Assembly (NCBI RefSeq): GCF_042432825.1 | Contig: NZ_JBHLWN010000025.1 | Location: 78,909-142,908 of the forward strand | Direction of reading: 5' to 3' | Length of the DNA stretch: 64,000 bases | DNA from: Gordoniibacillus chartarius | GTDB taxonomy: Bacteria > Bacillota > Bacilli > Paenibacillales > NBRC-103111 | In this document: in pieces, positions 8,170-16,832 of the stretch | Layout: every line of letters starts with the position of its first letter | Numbering within the stretch: position 1 is the first letter of the stretch | Made by a program: the position numbers and the translations under genes | Notes under the pieces: model-generated | What the model saw: only the letters and a program-made list of their open reading frames with translations | Database searches by the model: none | Told to the model about the DNA's origin: nothing

Positions 8170-9285
8170 ATGAGCAAACGCGATTATTACGAGGTGCTTG
8201 GCCTATCCAAGAACGCCTCGGCTGACGATATTAAGAAGGCTTACCGCAAGCTGGCCCGCGAGTACCATCCGGACGTGAATAAAGCGGCGGACGCCGAGAC
8301 GAAATTCAAAGAAGTGAAGGAAGCGTACGACGTACTGAGCGACGATCAGAAGAAAGCGACGTACGACCGTTTCGGCCACGTCGATCCGAATCAAGGAATG
8401 GGCGGCGGCGGAATGGGCGCCGACTTCGGCGGCTTCGGCGACATCTTCGATATGTTCTTCGGCGGCCAGCAGCGCCGCAACCCGAACGCGCCGCAGCGCG
8501 GCAGCGACCTGCAGTATAACTTGACGATCGAGTTCAAGGAAGCGGTGTTCGGCAAGGAGATGGACATCCATATTCCGCGTACCGAGACGTGCGACACTTG
8601 TCACGGCTCCGGCGCCAAGCCGGGTACGCATCCCGACACATGCTCCGTCTGCCGCGGCACCGGCCAGCAGGAGGTCGTGCAGAACACGGCGTTTGGTCGC
8701 ATCGTCAACCGCCGCGTCTGCTCGAACTGTAACGGCCAGGGCAAGATCATCAAGGACAAGTGCGGCACTTGCCACGGTACGGGCAAAGTGAAGAAGCAGC
8801 GGACGATTCATATCAAGATTCCTGCCGGTGTCGACGACGGCGCGCAATTGCGCGTTTCCGGCGAAGGCGAAGGGGGAACCCGCGGCGGACCTCCGGGTGA
8901 TTTGTACGTTGTCATTCGCGTGAAAGCGCACGACTTCTTTGAACGCGAAGGGGACGATATTTATTGCGAGGTGCCGCTGACGTTCGCGCAGGCCGCCCTC
9001 GGCGATGAGATCGAAATTCCGACGCTGACCGAGAAGGTCAAGCTGAAGATTCCGGCCGGCACGCAAACGGACACGTACTTCCGCCTTAAGGGCAAAGGGG
9101 TGCCCCGTCTGCGCGGCTACGGCTCCGGCGACCAGCACGTGAAGGTCGTCGTCGTGACGCCGACGAATTTGACCGAGCATCAGAAAGAATTGCTCCGCGA
9201 GCTGGCCAAAGACAGCGGGGAGCATACGCACGAGCAGAGCCAATCGATATTCGAACGGATGAAGAAAGCGTTTCTAGGGGAATAG
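8170..9285 (+). CDS. dnaJ: Co-chaperone DnaJ (Hsp40, type I)
   Basis: DnaJ delivers substrates to DnaK and stimulates its ATPase. The 371-residue protein has the J domain with the HPD motif (REYHPDVNK), a Gly/Phe-rich linker, and four zinc-binding repeats (CDTCHGSG, CSVCRGTG, CSNCNGQG, CGTCHGTG). The two beta-barrel C-terminal domains follow. It is the last gene of the CIRCE operon and is followed by a clear terminator. Confidence 0.98.
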   Translation: MSKRDYYEVLGLSKNASADDIKKAYRKLAREYHPDVNKAADAETKFKEVKEAYDVLSDDQKKATYDRFGHVDPNQGMGGGGMGADFGGFGDIFDMFFGGQQRRNPNAPQRGSDLQYNLTIEFKEAVFGKEMDIHIPRTETCDTCHGSGAKPGTHPDTCSVCRGTGQQEVVQNTAFGRIVNRRVCSNCNGQGKIIKDKCGTCHGTGKVKKQRTIHIKIPAGVDDGAQLRVSGEGEGGTRGGPPGDLYVVIRVKAHDFFEREGDDIYCEVPLTFAQAALGDEIEIPTLTEKVKLKIPAGTQTDTYFRLKGKGVPRLRGYGSGDQHVKVVVVTPTNLTEHQKELLRELAKDSGEHTHEQSQSIFERMKKAFLGE

Positions 9286-9303
9286 TTATTTCAGATAAAG
9301 CTT

Positions 9304-9346
9304 GGCCTCCTTGCAGCCCGGTTACGGGAAGCAGGGAGGCCTTTTT
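9304..9346 (+). terminator. Terminator of the heat-shock operon
   Basis: GGCCTCC-TTGC pairs with GCA-GGAGGCC, followed by TTTTT. It lies 18 bp after dnaJ and closes the operon. Confidence 0.88.
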
Positions 9347-9428
9347 GGCTTTTGCTGATGACACTGGCATAATTTTCGCGGGTCTACAGACACTAGATGT
9401 ATTCTTAGCAAAGAAGGAGTGTTTCCGA

Positions 9429-9563
9429 ATGAGCGACAACAACCGCGAACTGCCGATCGGCAAAAACGAAGACGTCGAGTTTGCCAAGGATATGGCCGAT
9501 GAAGACGATTTGGAAGCGTTGGAACGAGCGCATGAAGCGGATGCTCGGCAAGAAAACCCGTAG
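9429..9563 (+). CDS. YfhD-like small acidic protein
   Basis: This 44-residue acidic protein contains EDVEFAKDMADEDDLEALER, close to the DVEF-x-x-E-LAD-x-x-D-x-EA pattern I associate with the Bacillus YfhD family, whose function is unknown. The ATG has an AAGGAG site upstream. The stop is followed at once by the AGGAGG site of the next gene, so the two are co-translated. Confidence 0.65.
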   Translation: MSDNNRELPIGKNEDVEFAKDMADEDDLEALERAHEADARQENP

Positions 9564-9578
9564 GAGGTGGAAGCTGAC

Positions 9579-9959
9579 GTGAGCGAACGAGCGATTTTGG
9601 CCTATTTTCAAAGTCCGGAGCAAGCGGAAGGCGTCGCCTCCAAGCTGAAAGCGTTGCGGGTGGAGACGATTCAAATCGACCGGATCAGCCCTTATCCCAG
9701 CGAAAGCGATATGGGCGTCGATCATGTGATGAATCCGCTGACGAGCGATTTTCCCGGCCTGGGAGCATTGACGCTGAATGCGAATTTCAATTCGCGGGAC
9801 GCAGCGATTCTCGCCGCCGCTTCGCCGGCCGCTTCCGGCATGAGCGACGGCGGCGCTCATCCGGTCACCGGCCGCGATATTCTGCTGACCGCCGTCGTCA
9901 ACGAGTCGGTTTATGAGCAGGCGATGAGCGTAATCGAGCAAAGCGGCGGGATGACGTAA
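9579..9959 (+). CDS. Small conserved-looking protein of unknown function
   Basis: The product has about 126 residues and no clear family. It begins with AILAYFQSPEQAEGVASKLKAL, a beta-alpha unit like those of ferredoxin-like or ACT folds, and ends with a second such unit (DILLTAVVNESVYEQAMSVIEQSGG). The middle is Ala/Ser/Gly-rich. There is no signal peptide or membrane segment. GTG 9579 is chosen for its spacing from AGGAGGTGG; GTG 9567 is inside that site. It is co-transcribed with the small acidic gene before it and possibly with the hydrolase after it. Confidence 0.7.
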   Translation: MSERAILAYFQSPEQAEGVASKLKALRVETIQIDRISPYPSESDMGVDHVMNPLTSDFPGLGALTLNANFNSRDAAILAAASPAASGMSDGGAHPVTGRDILLTAVVNESVYEQAMSVIEQSGGMT

Positions 9960-9989
9960 TCATACCAACACATTGGAGGTAACGATCAG

Positions 9990-10850
9990 ATGCCTATTGC
10001 TCATGTGAATGGGACGGAGCTCCACTATCATGCGAAAGGCTCCGGCGTACCCGTCATCTTCATCCACCCGCCGCTGCTGAATTCGGCGATATTCCGGTAT
10101 CAGCAAGTGCAGCTCTCCGATGAATATAAAATCATTACGTTCGACATCCGGGGGCATGGCTACAGCGCCCATTCGGACGAAGAAGTAACGATCCCGCTCG
10201 TCGTATCCGATATGATCGCGCTGCTGGACAAGCTGGACATCGATCAAGCTTATGTATGCGGTTATTCGGCCGGCGGCGCGATTGCGCTTGAGGCGCTGCT
10301 TGAGGCGCCGTCGCGTTTTATCGGAGGCGTTGTCGCAAGCGGTATGTCCGAGGTCAGAGATATCAGTCTGAAGTCAAAGCTGATTGGCGCCGAGTTCCTG
10401 TCCATGCCGCTGTTTATCCGGCTGCTGAACCTTGGCGTCAGCTACGGCAATGCGGACATGGGACTCACGTTCAAAAATTTGTACCGCCACGCAAAGCACG
10501 GTAATATCGATAATATCCGCCAATATTACCGGGCCAGCCATCTGTTCAACTGCACCGACAGGCTGCACTATATCTCCAGCCCGCTGCTGGTTATGTACGG
10601 CGAGCATGACGAGCTTCACCGTAAATATTCGGAGCTCATCCTGCGCCGGTTGCCTCTGGCGAAGCGCGCCGTCATTCGCGACGAAGGCCACTATTTATTC
10701 ACGAAGGGCGCTTCCAAGACGAACGAGGTGCTGCGGGCATGGTTCAAGTATGCCGAGGAGCAGCAGCCGGACAAGCCGGTGTACCGCGGGCACCCTTCGG
10801 TCGAAACGCCCGCGATCGACACGGTTGAGCCGGAGCACACTCATGTATGA
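9990..10850 (+). CDS. Alpha/beta-fold hydrolase
   Basis: This is a 286-residue cytoplasmic alpha/beta hydrolase. The nucleophile elbow is GYSAGG (Ser), the oxyanion region is HPPLLNSAIF, the acid is probably in YGEHDELH, and the catalytic His is in DEGHYLFTKG. The family includes esterases, dehalogenases and peroxidases, so the substrate cannot be named. The start follows TTGGAGGTAA. A terminator comes directly after the stop. Confidence 0.88.
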   Translation: MPIAHVNGTELHYHAKGSGVPVIFIHPPLLNSAIFRYQQVQLSDEYKIITFDIRGHGYSAHSDEEVTIPLVVSDMIALLDKLDIDQAYVCGYSAGGAIALEALLEAPSRFIGGVVASGMSEVRDISLKSKLIGAEFLSMPLFIRLLNLGVSYGNADMGLTFKNLYRHAKHGNIDNIRQYYRASHLFNCTDRLHYISSPLLVMYGEHDELHRKYSELILRRLPLAKRAVIRDEGHYLFTKGASKTNEVLRAWFKYAEEQQPDKPVYRGHPSVETPAIDTVEPEHTHV

Positions 10851-10864
10851 TCGATTCCGTTTAC

Positions 10865-10898
10865 GATCCCGGTCCGCTGGTTAGCGGGTCGGGATTTT
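10865..10898 (+). terminator. Terminator after the alpha/beta hydrolase
   Basis: ATCCCGGTCCGCT pairs imperfectly with AGCGGGTCGGGAT and is followed by TTTCTG. It ends the 9.4-10.9 kb unit. Confidence 0.75.
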
Positions 10899-11320
10899 CT
10901 GTGCGTGAAGCTGTTTCAAACAGCTTATTCCAAGGTACAAAGACCTAGCGGGCTTCCGGTCGTTAACCGTTCAGTTTTCTATCATATTAATTTTTCTTCA
11001 CATTTCATAGACCTCGCTCTATTCAATTGACCGTCGGAAAACCCTCGCCCAGCAACAATTTCCACCATATCCCAGCGTTATGACCTTCACGAAAACTTCA
11101 TAAAAGCGTCCGTTTCGTCCACAATTCTTTTAGAAACCTCTAACATTGTGCTAATAGTTGAGAGTTACTTTATTAGGGAGATGATGGAAGTCGATCCGTC
11201 GGGAAGTCGAGCTGGAATAAAATAGTACACTTGGCTTATGTTCATCCGAGTTACAAAATTTATATAATCGTCATTGGCTGTAAAAAAGACCTAAATATAC
11301 ACATTATGGGAGCGAGGGAA
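10899..11320 (+). other. Intergenic region before the thioesterase, no supported gene
   Basis: This 420-bp stretch is clearly AT-richer than its surroundings. I found no long reading frame on either strand. A 14-codon frame starting near 11179 with a GGAG site (MMEVDPSGSRAGIK) is too short to support. The region presumably holds the promoter of the thioesterase-aminotransferase unit, but no single promoter stands out. Confidence 0.5.
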
Positions 11321-12127
11321 ATGACGAATTCACGCATGTATTCGTGGTTTCCGGGTGCGGAACCACGCACTTCGGCGAAGCTGCGGTTATTTTGTTTTCC
11401 ATATGCCGGTGCCGGGGCATCGGTGTTTCGCCAGTGGCGGAGCCATCTGCCGCATGACATCGACGTTATTCCCGTCCAGCTGCCGGGCCGCGAAAGCCGG
11501 GCTCTGGAGGCGCCGATCGAATCGCTGAACACGGTCGTTCAAACGATTGCCCGGGAGATCACTCCGCTGCTTCAACTGCCATTCGCTTTCTTCGGCCACA
11601 GCATGGGCGCCCTGATCGCATTCGAGACGGCCCGCAGGCTGCGGTACACTCACCACGTCAGTCCGGTACATCTTATCGTATCAGGCAAGAGCGCTCCTCA
11701 GCTTCCCTCAACCAGACCTCATCTTCACAATCTGCCTGAAGAACAATTCATTGAAGAAATTCGCAACATGCAAGGAACTCCGGAGGAAATATTGCAAAAC
11801 CGCGAGCTGATGCAGCTGCTGCTGCCGCGCCTTCGCGCCGATTTCTCCGTTTGCGATACGTATGCCTTCGCTCCGGGTGAGACGCTGCCTTGTCCGATTA
11901 CGGTACTTGGCGGTACGGAAGATTCGGGTGTGAGTCCGGAATCGCTGCAAGGCTGGAAGGAGCATACGAAGGAAGCTTTCCAAGTCCGCATGTTCCGGGG
12001 CAACCACTTTTTCCTGAACGATCAAGTTCCGGCTGTGACGGAAGCCGTCTTGGACGCGATCCGTACGCAAACCGGCCGGCAGCCTGCAGTCGCTGCAGCT
12101 TCCGCTGCTGCAAGAGAGCTCGTCTAA
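11321..12127 (+). CDS. Type II thioesterase (NRPS/PKS editing, SrfAD-like)
   Basis: External thioesterases of this family clear mis-primed carrier domains in nonribosomal peptide or polyketide synthesis. The product has about 268 residues. It opens with LRLFCFPYAGAGASVFRQW (oxyanion region) and has the nucleophile motif FFGHSMGALIAFE, the acid in LGGTEDSGVSPE and the His in FRGNHFFL. ATG 11321 follows GAGGGA; ATG 11306 is possible. It is followed closely by a diaminobutyrate-type aminotransferase, and an Sfp-type PPTase lies 3 kb on, which supports a role in peptide synthesis. No synthetase gene is in the window. Confidence 0.88.
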   Translation: MTNSRMYSWFPGAEPRTSAKLRLFCFPYAGAGASVFRQWRSHLPHDIDVIPVQLPGRESRALEAPIESLNTVVQTIAREITPLLQLPFAFFGHSMGALIAFETARRLRYTHHVSPVHLIVSGKSAPQLPSTRPHLHNLPEEQFIEEIRNMQGTPEEILQNRELMQLLLPRLRADFSVCDTYAFAPGETLPCPITVLGGTEDSGVSPESLQGWKEHTKEAFQVRMFRGNHFFLNDQVPAVTEAVLDAIRTQTGRQPAVAAASAAARELV

Positions 12128-12174
12128 CGACCCGGTAATATTTACTGCCATATAAAGAATAGGAGTGGTACTTG

Positions 12175-13461
12175 ATGAACACCTTCGAGAGACTGGAAGC
12201 CAACGTACGATCGTATTGCCGGTCGTTTCCGGATGTATTCGTGCGGGCCAAGGGGGCGCAGCTCTTTTCGCAAACGGGCGGAGCGTTCGTCGATTTCTTC
12301 GCGGGCGCCGGTGCGCTGAATTACGGGCATAACAACGACTATATCAAAGGCCGGTTGATCCAGTATTTGGAGGAAGACGGCATCAGCCACGGTCTGGATA
12401 TGTATACGTCGGCGAAAGAGGCGTTCCTGCAAACGTTCGAATCGCTCATTCTGGCTCCGCGCGCTTTGGATTACAAAGTGCAGTTTTGCGGTCCGACCGG
12501 CGCTAATGCGGTGGAAGCGGCGCTGAAGCTGGCCCGGAAAGTGAAAGGACGATCCGGCATCTTTGCGTTCATGGGCGGCTTTCACGGCATGTCGCTCGGC
12601 GCATTGTCGGCTACCAGCAATCTGTTTCACCGCGAAGCTGCCGGCGTCGCTCTTCACGACGTCACGTTCATGCCGTTCCCCTGCGGCGGTCCCGGCGCTG
12701 ACTTCGATACGATCCGCTACATCGATTCGATTCTTGAAGACGATCATTCGGGCGTTTCGAAGCCGGCTGCAATAATCGTGGAGACGATCCAAGCCGAGGG
12801 CGGCTTGAACTTCGCTCCGGTCGAGTGGCTGAAGCAGCTGCGGGCGTTGTGCGACAAGCATGACATCCTGCTCATCGTCGACGATATTCAAGTCGGCTGC
12901 GGCCGCGTCGGTCCGTTCTTCTCCTTCGAGCCGGCCGAGATCGTACCGGATTTGGTCGTACTGTCCAAGTCGATCTCCGGCTTCGGCTTGCCGATGTCGC
13001 TCGTTCTGTTCCGCAGAGAGCTGGATGCATGGCGGCCGGGCGAGCATACCGGGACGTTCCGGGGCAACCAGCTTGCCTTCGTCGGCGCGAAGGCCGCCTT
13101 GGAATACCGCGAGGAAGTTCTGCTGGAAGCCGAGACGCTGCGCAAGGGAGCGTGGGTCGAGCGGTTCCTGCAGGAGGAAATCGCACCGCTGAGTGATCGG
13201 ATTGCCATCCGGGGTGCAGGCCTGCTATGGGGTGTCGACGTGTCCGCCGCCGGTCCGCATGAGCTGTCCAAAGGAATCGCTACCCGCTGCTATGAACTCG
13301 GCCTTGTCATTGAGCGGGTAGGCCGTCACGACAACGTTCTGAAGATCATGCCCCCACTGACGATTTCGGATGCCGAGCTCGAGACCGGCTGCCGCATTCT
13401 CAAACAAGCCGTGAGTGAAAGCCTGGAGAAGCTCGGAGCGCTGGAGCCTGCTCTCGTATAA
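12175..13461 (+). CDS. EctB-like diaminobutyrate--2-oxoglutarate aminotransferase
   Basis: This is a class III PLP aminotransferase of 428 residues. The PLP lysine is in VLSKSISGFGLPMS, the cofactor Asp in LLIVDDIQVGCGR, and GPTGANAVEAALKLAR and FMGGFHGMSLGALS match the EctB/DABA aminotransferase group. It would make L-2,4-diaminobutyrate from aspartate semialdehyde and glutamate. No ectA or ectC follows, so supplying Dab to a nonribosomal peptide is more likely than ectoine synthesis. ATG 12175 follows AGGAGTGG; an in-frame TTG lies one codon before. It lies 47 bp after the thioesterase, probably in one operon. Confidence 0.88.
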   Translation: MNTFERLEANVRSYCRSFPDVFVRAKGAQLFSQTGGAFVDFFAGAGALNYGHNNDYIKGRLIQYLEEDGISHGLDMYTSAKEAFLQTFESLILAPRALDYKVQFCGPTGANAVEAALKLARKVKGRSGIFAFMGGFHGMSLGALSATSNLFHREAAGVALHDVTFMPFPCGGPGADFDTIRYIDSILEDDHSGVSKPAAIIVETIQAEGGLNFAPVEWLKQLRALCDKHDILLIVDDIQVGCGRVGPFFSFEPAEIVPDLVVLSKSISGFGLPMSLVLFRRELDAWRPGEHTGTFRGNQLAFVGAKAALEYREEVLLEAETLRKGAWVERFLQEEIAPLSDRIAIRGAGLLWGVDVSAAGPHELSKGIATRCYELGLVIERVGRHDNVLKIMPPLTISDAELETGCRILKQAVSESLEKLGALEPALV

Positions 13462-13493
13462 GCGCATAACCATTTTCGAGGAGAGTGTCTGTT

Positions 13494-15089
13494 TTGAAGA
13501 AAAAAGCCGTATTCCTGCTCTTGTCGCTGCTGCTAATGCTGTCTGTCGCCATTACGCCGGCTTATGCCGCCGCCCCCAACCCCAACTTGTCGAAAGTGCC
13601 GGGTACGTGGGCGCCGGGCGCTACTCCTCCGAACTTGAACCCGAATGCTCCTATCGTATTGTTCGTGCAAGGCTTAACAAGCTACGCCGGTATGTGGTAC
13701 AACGAGAGCGACATGTACCAAACCGCCTATAACAACGGATATCAGACCGCATTCGTCGAGCTGTACGATTCCGCCGGCACGCCGAAAAGCATGTGGGATA
13801 ACGGGAAAATATTGGCCGACCGCATCGTCGAGATTTCCAAGCATTACAATAAAAAAATCGTCGTTGTCGCTCACAGTAAAGGCGGCGTCGATACGCAAAC
13901 AGCACTTGTTCATTACAACGCATATCCGTACGTATCCAATGTGATTACGCTTAGCTCGCCGCACTACGGCTCCCAGCTCGCCGATTTGGCGTACAGCTCC
14001 TGGGCCGGCTGGCTCGCCCAGCTGATCGGGTACCAGAGCGACGGCGCGTACTCGATGCAAACGTCGTACATGAAATACTTCCGCTCGATCACGGATTCGC
14101 ATGTCAACGCAAGCAAGAACAAGTTTTTCACGTTCGCGGGAAATGACTGGAATGCCGGTACGGCAGCGCATTTTGCCGGCGGCCTGTACTTATCGTTCTA
14201 CGGACCGAATGACGGTGTCGTGACTGTCGCCAATTCTTACATTCCGAAAGGCACGATGGTACGTGTCGGTGCATGGAGCCACCAGACGATCCGTAACGGC
14301 TCCAGCACGTTCAGCTTGTTCAAGCCGTATTTGACGACGAACACCCTGGCGCTTGCCCCGGCGGCGAAGGACGACGGCCGTGCGGTAGCGATCGCGGCTG
14401 CAGACGTCGAATCCTCGGCAAGAGCGGAGGCTTCGGCGGCGGAAGAGGCGAGCGATGTGCTCGTACGCGGCGGCAGCCATAACGGTCAAGCGGTAGAGAA
14501 GTTTCTCGTCGAGAACGATGTGCGAAGCATCAAGCTGACGTGGATGAGCGATCAGCAGCTGTCCGAGCTAGAGCTGACCGACCCGGACGGCAAAACGCGG
14601 AAAGTCAAAGTTTCCGCAGCTCAGGATCAGGAAGGCATCTTCAAAGGCGCATGGATTCATACTGCTGAAGTGAAGAAGCCAAAGTCGGGTGAGTGGACTG
14701 TCCAAGCAACGAGCGAACGATCCGGCGCATACCTGCTGACGGTTCAGTATGATTCCGATCTTGGCCGCAGCCTGAAGCTGAAGCCGAAGAAGGCCGGCAG
14801 CAATGATAAGGTGCAAGTGGAGATGAAGGGTCTTGCGGCACAACAGACAAAGCTGCGTTACTCCGTCAGCTTGGCGCCTGCGCAAGACAACAAGCAGAAG
14901 GGTAAAACGCGTAATCTGGTCGTAAACGAAACAGCGAACGCGCAGGATGAGATCGGCCTGCCTTCCGGACACGGCAGCGGCGTATATAACGTGACCGTTG
15001 ATGTGGCCGGTCAAACGCCGCAAGGCGTACCTTTCGAACGGACACTGATTCGTTCCATCTATGAGGATGAGAAGGGTGAGCGGTATTGA
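13494..15089 (+). CDS. Secreted lipase/esterase-like alpha/beta hydrolase with C-terminal beta domain
   Basis: The product has about 531 residues and a Sec signal peptide (KKKAVFLLLSLLLMLSVA, cleavage after AYA). The hydrolase domain has IVLFVQGLTSYAGMW at the oxyanion loop, the lipase motif VVVAHSKGGVDTQ (Ser), TLSSPHYGS, a likely Asp in YGPNDGVV and His in AWSHQTIR. From about residue 300 an Ala/Glu-rich linker leads to a beta-rich region (SIKLTWMSDQQLSELELTD onward). TTG 13494 is chosen because GAGGAGAG is well placed and it gives a standard signal peptide; GTG 13485 overlaps that site. The stop overlaps the PPTase start, so the two are translationally coupled. Confidence 0.82.
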   Translation: MKKKAVFLLLSLLLMLSVAITPAYAAAPNPNLSKVPGTWAPGATPPNLNPNAPIVLFVQGLTSYAGMWYNESDMYQTAYNNGYQTAFVELYDSAGTPKSMWDNGKILADRIVEISKHYNKKIVVVAHSKGGVDTQTALVHYNAYPYVSNVITLSSPHYGSQLADLAYSSWAGWLAQLIGYQSDGAYSMQTSYMKYFRSITDSHVNASKNKFFTFAGNDWNAGTAAHFAGGLYLSFYGPNDGVVTVANSYIPKGTMVRVGAWSHQTIRNGSSTFSLFKPYLTTNTLALAPAAKDDGRAVAIAAADVESSARAEASAAEEASDVLVRGGSHNGQAVEKFLVENDVRSIKLTWMSDQQLSELELTDPDGKTRKVKVSAAQDQEGIFKGAWIHTAEVKKPKSGEWTVQATSERSGAYLLTVQYDSDLGRSLKLKPKKAGSNDKVQVEMKGLAAQQTKLRYSVSLAPAQDNKQKGKTRNLVVNETANAQDEIGLPSGHGSGVYNVTVDVAGQTPQGVPFERTLIRSIYEDEKGERY

Positions 15090-15781
15090 GCGTCAGTCTG
15101 CTAGCTGTCTCTTTATCCCCAAACCGCAATTACGACGAGTTCGATAAACTGCTTGAGGCAGCGTCCCCCGAGAAGAAGGCGAAGGCGGCGGCGTTCCGCT
15201 GCCGGGACGACGCTTGGCGGACGCTCGTCGGCGAAGCGCTGGCCCGGACCGCGGTCGGCGAACGGCTTGGCATCGCTCCGAACCGCATCGAATTCGGATC
15301 GAGCGCTTATGGCAAGCCGTATGTGGTGGGTGCGCCGGAGCTGCATTTCAACGTGTCGCATTCGGGCTCGTGGGTCGTGTGCGCCGTTGCGAGACAGCCG
15401 GTCGGCGTCGATGTGGAACGGATGCAGCCGGTCGACTTGTCGGTGGCGCACCGCTTCTTCAGCAGGCAGGAGCAGCGGGATCTCGCCGATAAGCTTCCAC
15501 ATGAACAGGAAGAGTATTTTTACGATCTGTGGACGCTGAAGGAGAGCTACATTAAGTGCCATGGACACGGCCTGTCGCTGCGGCTTGACAGCTTCACCGT
15601 GCGCGTCGAACCCGGCGGTCAGGTGACCGCCTGGATGCCGCAAGGAGAGCCGCCGTACAGCTTCCGCCGGTATGCGTTCGTGCCCGGCTACAAGCTCGCG
15701 CTTTGCTCGGGGGAATCCGAGCTCCCGGAGCGCTGGCAAACGGTAAGTGTGCAACAAATCGTAGAAGAGCTGCTTCGGTAG
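15086..15781 (+). CDS. sfp: 4'-phosphopantetheinyl transferase, Sfp type
   Basis: Sfp-type enzymes attach the phosphopantetheine arm of CoA to carrier domains of peptide and polyketide synthetases. The 231-residue protein has the family motifs ELHFNVSHSGSWVVCA, VGVDVERM (Mg-binding Asp/Glu) and DLWTLKESYIKCHGHGL (Trp-x-x-Lys-Glu-Ser...Gly). It starts with TTG inside the last codons of the lipase gene, after GAAGGGTGAG. With the type II thioesterase and the diaminobutyrate aminotransferase it forms an accessory kit for nonribosomal peptides. The terminator hairpin overlaps its last codons. Confidence 0.93.
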   Translation: MSVSLLAVSLSPNRNYDEFDKLLEAASPEKKAKAAAFRCRDDAWRTLVGEALARTAVGERLGIAPNRIEFGSSAYGKPYVVGAPELHFNVSHSGSWVVCAVARQPVGVDVERMQPVDLSVAHRFFSRQEQRDLADKLPHEQEEYFYDLWTLKESYIKCHGHGLSLRLDSFTVRVEPGGQVTAWMPQGEPPYSFRRYAFVPGYKLALCSGESELPERWQTVSVQQIVEELLR

Positions 15782-15795
15782 CTCTTTCTTTTTTT
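15766..15795 (+). terminator. Terminator overlapping the sfp 3' end
   Basis: AGAGCTGC, a TTCG tetraloop and GTAGCTCT form an 8-bp stem (one G-U pair), followed by TTCTTTTTTT. The stem starts inside the coding sequence. Confidence 0.85.
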
Positions 15796-15853
15796 GCTTG
15801 GGCAGATAGTGTACAATAGGCGGAGTTGCATGTACATATAGGAGGCTGTGTAG

Positions 15854-16822
15854 ATGAAATGGGTTGAGATTACCGTCCACACGACCGAGGAAGCGGTCGA
15901 GATGGTTTCGAATTTTTTTCACGAGCTCGGGGCCGGCGGCGTCACGATTGAAGAATCGGGTACGCTGAACAAGCCGCGCGATACGTCGCTCGGTCAGTGG
16001 TATGAGACGCCGCTGAACGACATTCCGGAAGGTGAAGCCGTCCTGCAGGGCTACTTCCTGGAAGGAACGGACATTGATGAGGTGCTGGCGGAGCTGAAAC
16101 GGCGCGTGGCTGAGCTGCCGGACTACCAGATCGATATCGGGCAGCCGGAATATTCGGTTCGCGTCGTAGACGAGCAGGATTGGGCGAATTCGTGGAAGCA
16201 ATATTTTAAGCCGCTGCGGGTAACGGACCGGTTGACGATTAAGCCTACCTGGGAGCCGTATGAGCCGTCGGAAGGCGAAATCATCCTGGAGCTGGATCCG
16301 GGAATGGCATTCGGCACCGGTACGCACGCCACAACGTCGCTGTGCCTGAAGACGCTGGAGCAAGTGATCCGGCCCGGCGATCACGTCATCGACGTTGGTA
16401 CAGGTTCGGGCATTCTTGCGATCGCCGCGGCGAAGCTGGGAGCCGGTCATGTACTTGCGCTGGATCTTGATCCGGTAGCGGTGTCGAGCGCAACGGAGAA
16501 CGTGCGGCTCAACGGCTTGGACGATGCGGTGACGGTGCGTCACAGCGATTTGCTGCAGGCGCTCAAGGATAGCGGCGAAGGAGAAGGCGTCGGCGTGAAG
16601 ATGCCGGTGCAGGTTGTCGTGGCGAACATTCTCGCCGAAATTATTTTGCTGTTCATCGACGATGTCGCCCAGGTGCTGCCGAGCGGGGGCAAGTACATCG
16701 TGTCGGGGATTATTACGGCGAAGGAAGCGGTTATTGAGGAAGCCCTTAAAGCCGCGGGGTTTGAAATCGAGAGCAAGCACACCGATTCGGATTGGGTCGT
16801 GTTCGTTGCCGTTAAGAAGTAG
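15854..16822 (+). CDS. prmA: Ribosomal protein L11 methyltransferase PrmA
   Basis: PrmA trimethylates residues of ribosomal protein L11. The 322-residue product has the N-terminal L11-recognition domain (KWVEITVHTTEEAVEMVSN) and linker, then the SAM domain with PGMAFGTGTHATT, VIDVGTGSGILAIAAAKLGA-type motif I, and VVANILAEII in place of NPPY. It has a strong ATAGGAGG site. The gene context prmA - M50 peptidase - rsmE - mtaB matches Bacillus-type genomes, where prmA and rsmE follow dnaJ; here they are separated from it by the 9.4-15.8 kb insert. Confidence 0.96.
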   Translation: MKWVEITVHTTEEAVEMVSNFFHELGAGGVTIEESGTLNKPRDTSLGQWYETPLNDIPEGEAVLQGYFLEGTDIDEVLAELKRRVAELPDYQIDIGQPEYSVRVVDEQDWANSWKQYFKPLRVTDRLTIKPTWEPYEPSEGEIILELDPGMAFGTGTHATTSLCLKTLEQVIRPGDHVIDVGTGSGILAIAAAKLGAGHVLALDLDPVAVSSATENVRLNGLDDAVTVRHSDLLQALKDSGEGEGVGVKMPVQVVVANILAEIILLFIDDVAQVLPSGGKYIVSGIITAKEAVIEEALKAAGFEIESKHTDSDWVVFVAVKK

Positions 16823-16832
16823 GTGAGCCGCC

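Noticed and set aside
12175..13461. Ectoine operon
   Set aside because: The aminotransferase is EctB-like, but no ectA or ectC gene is near; neighbours point to peptide synthesis instead.
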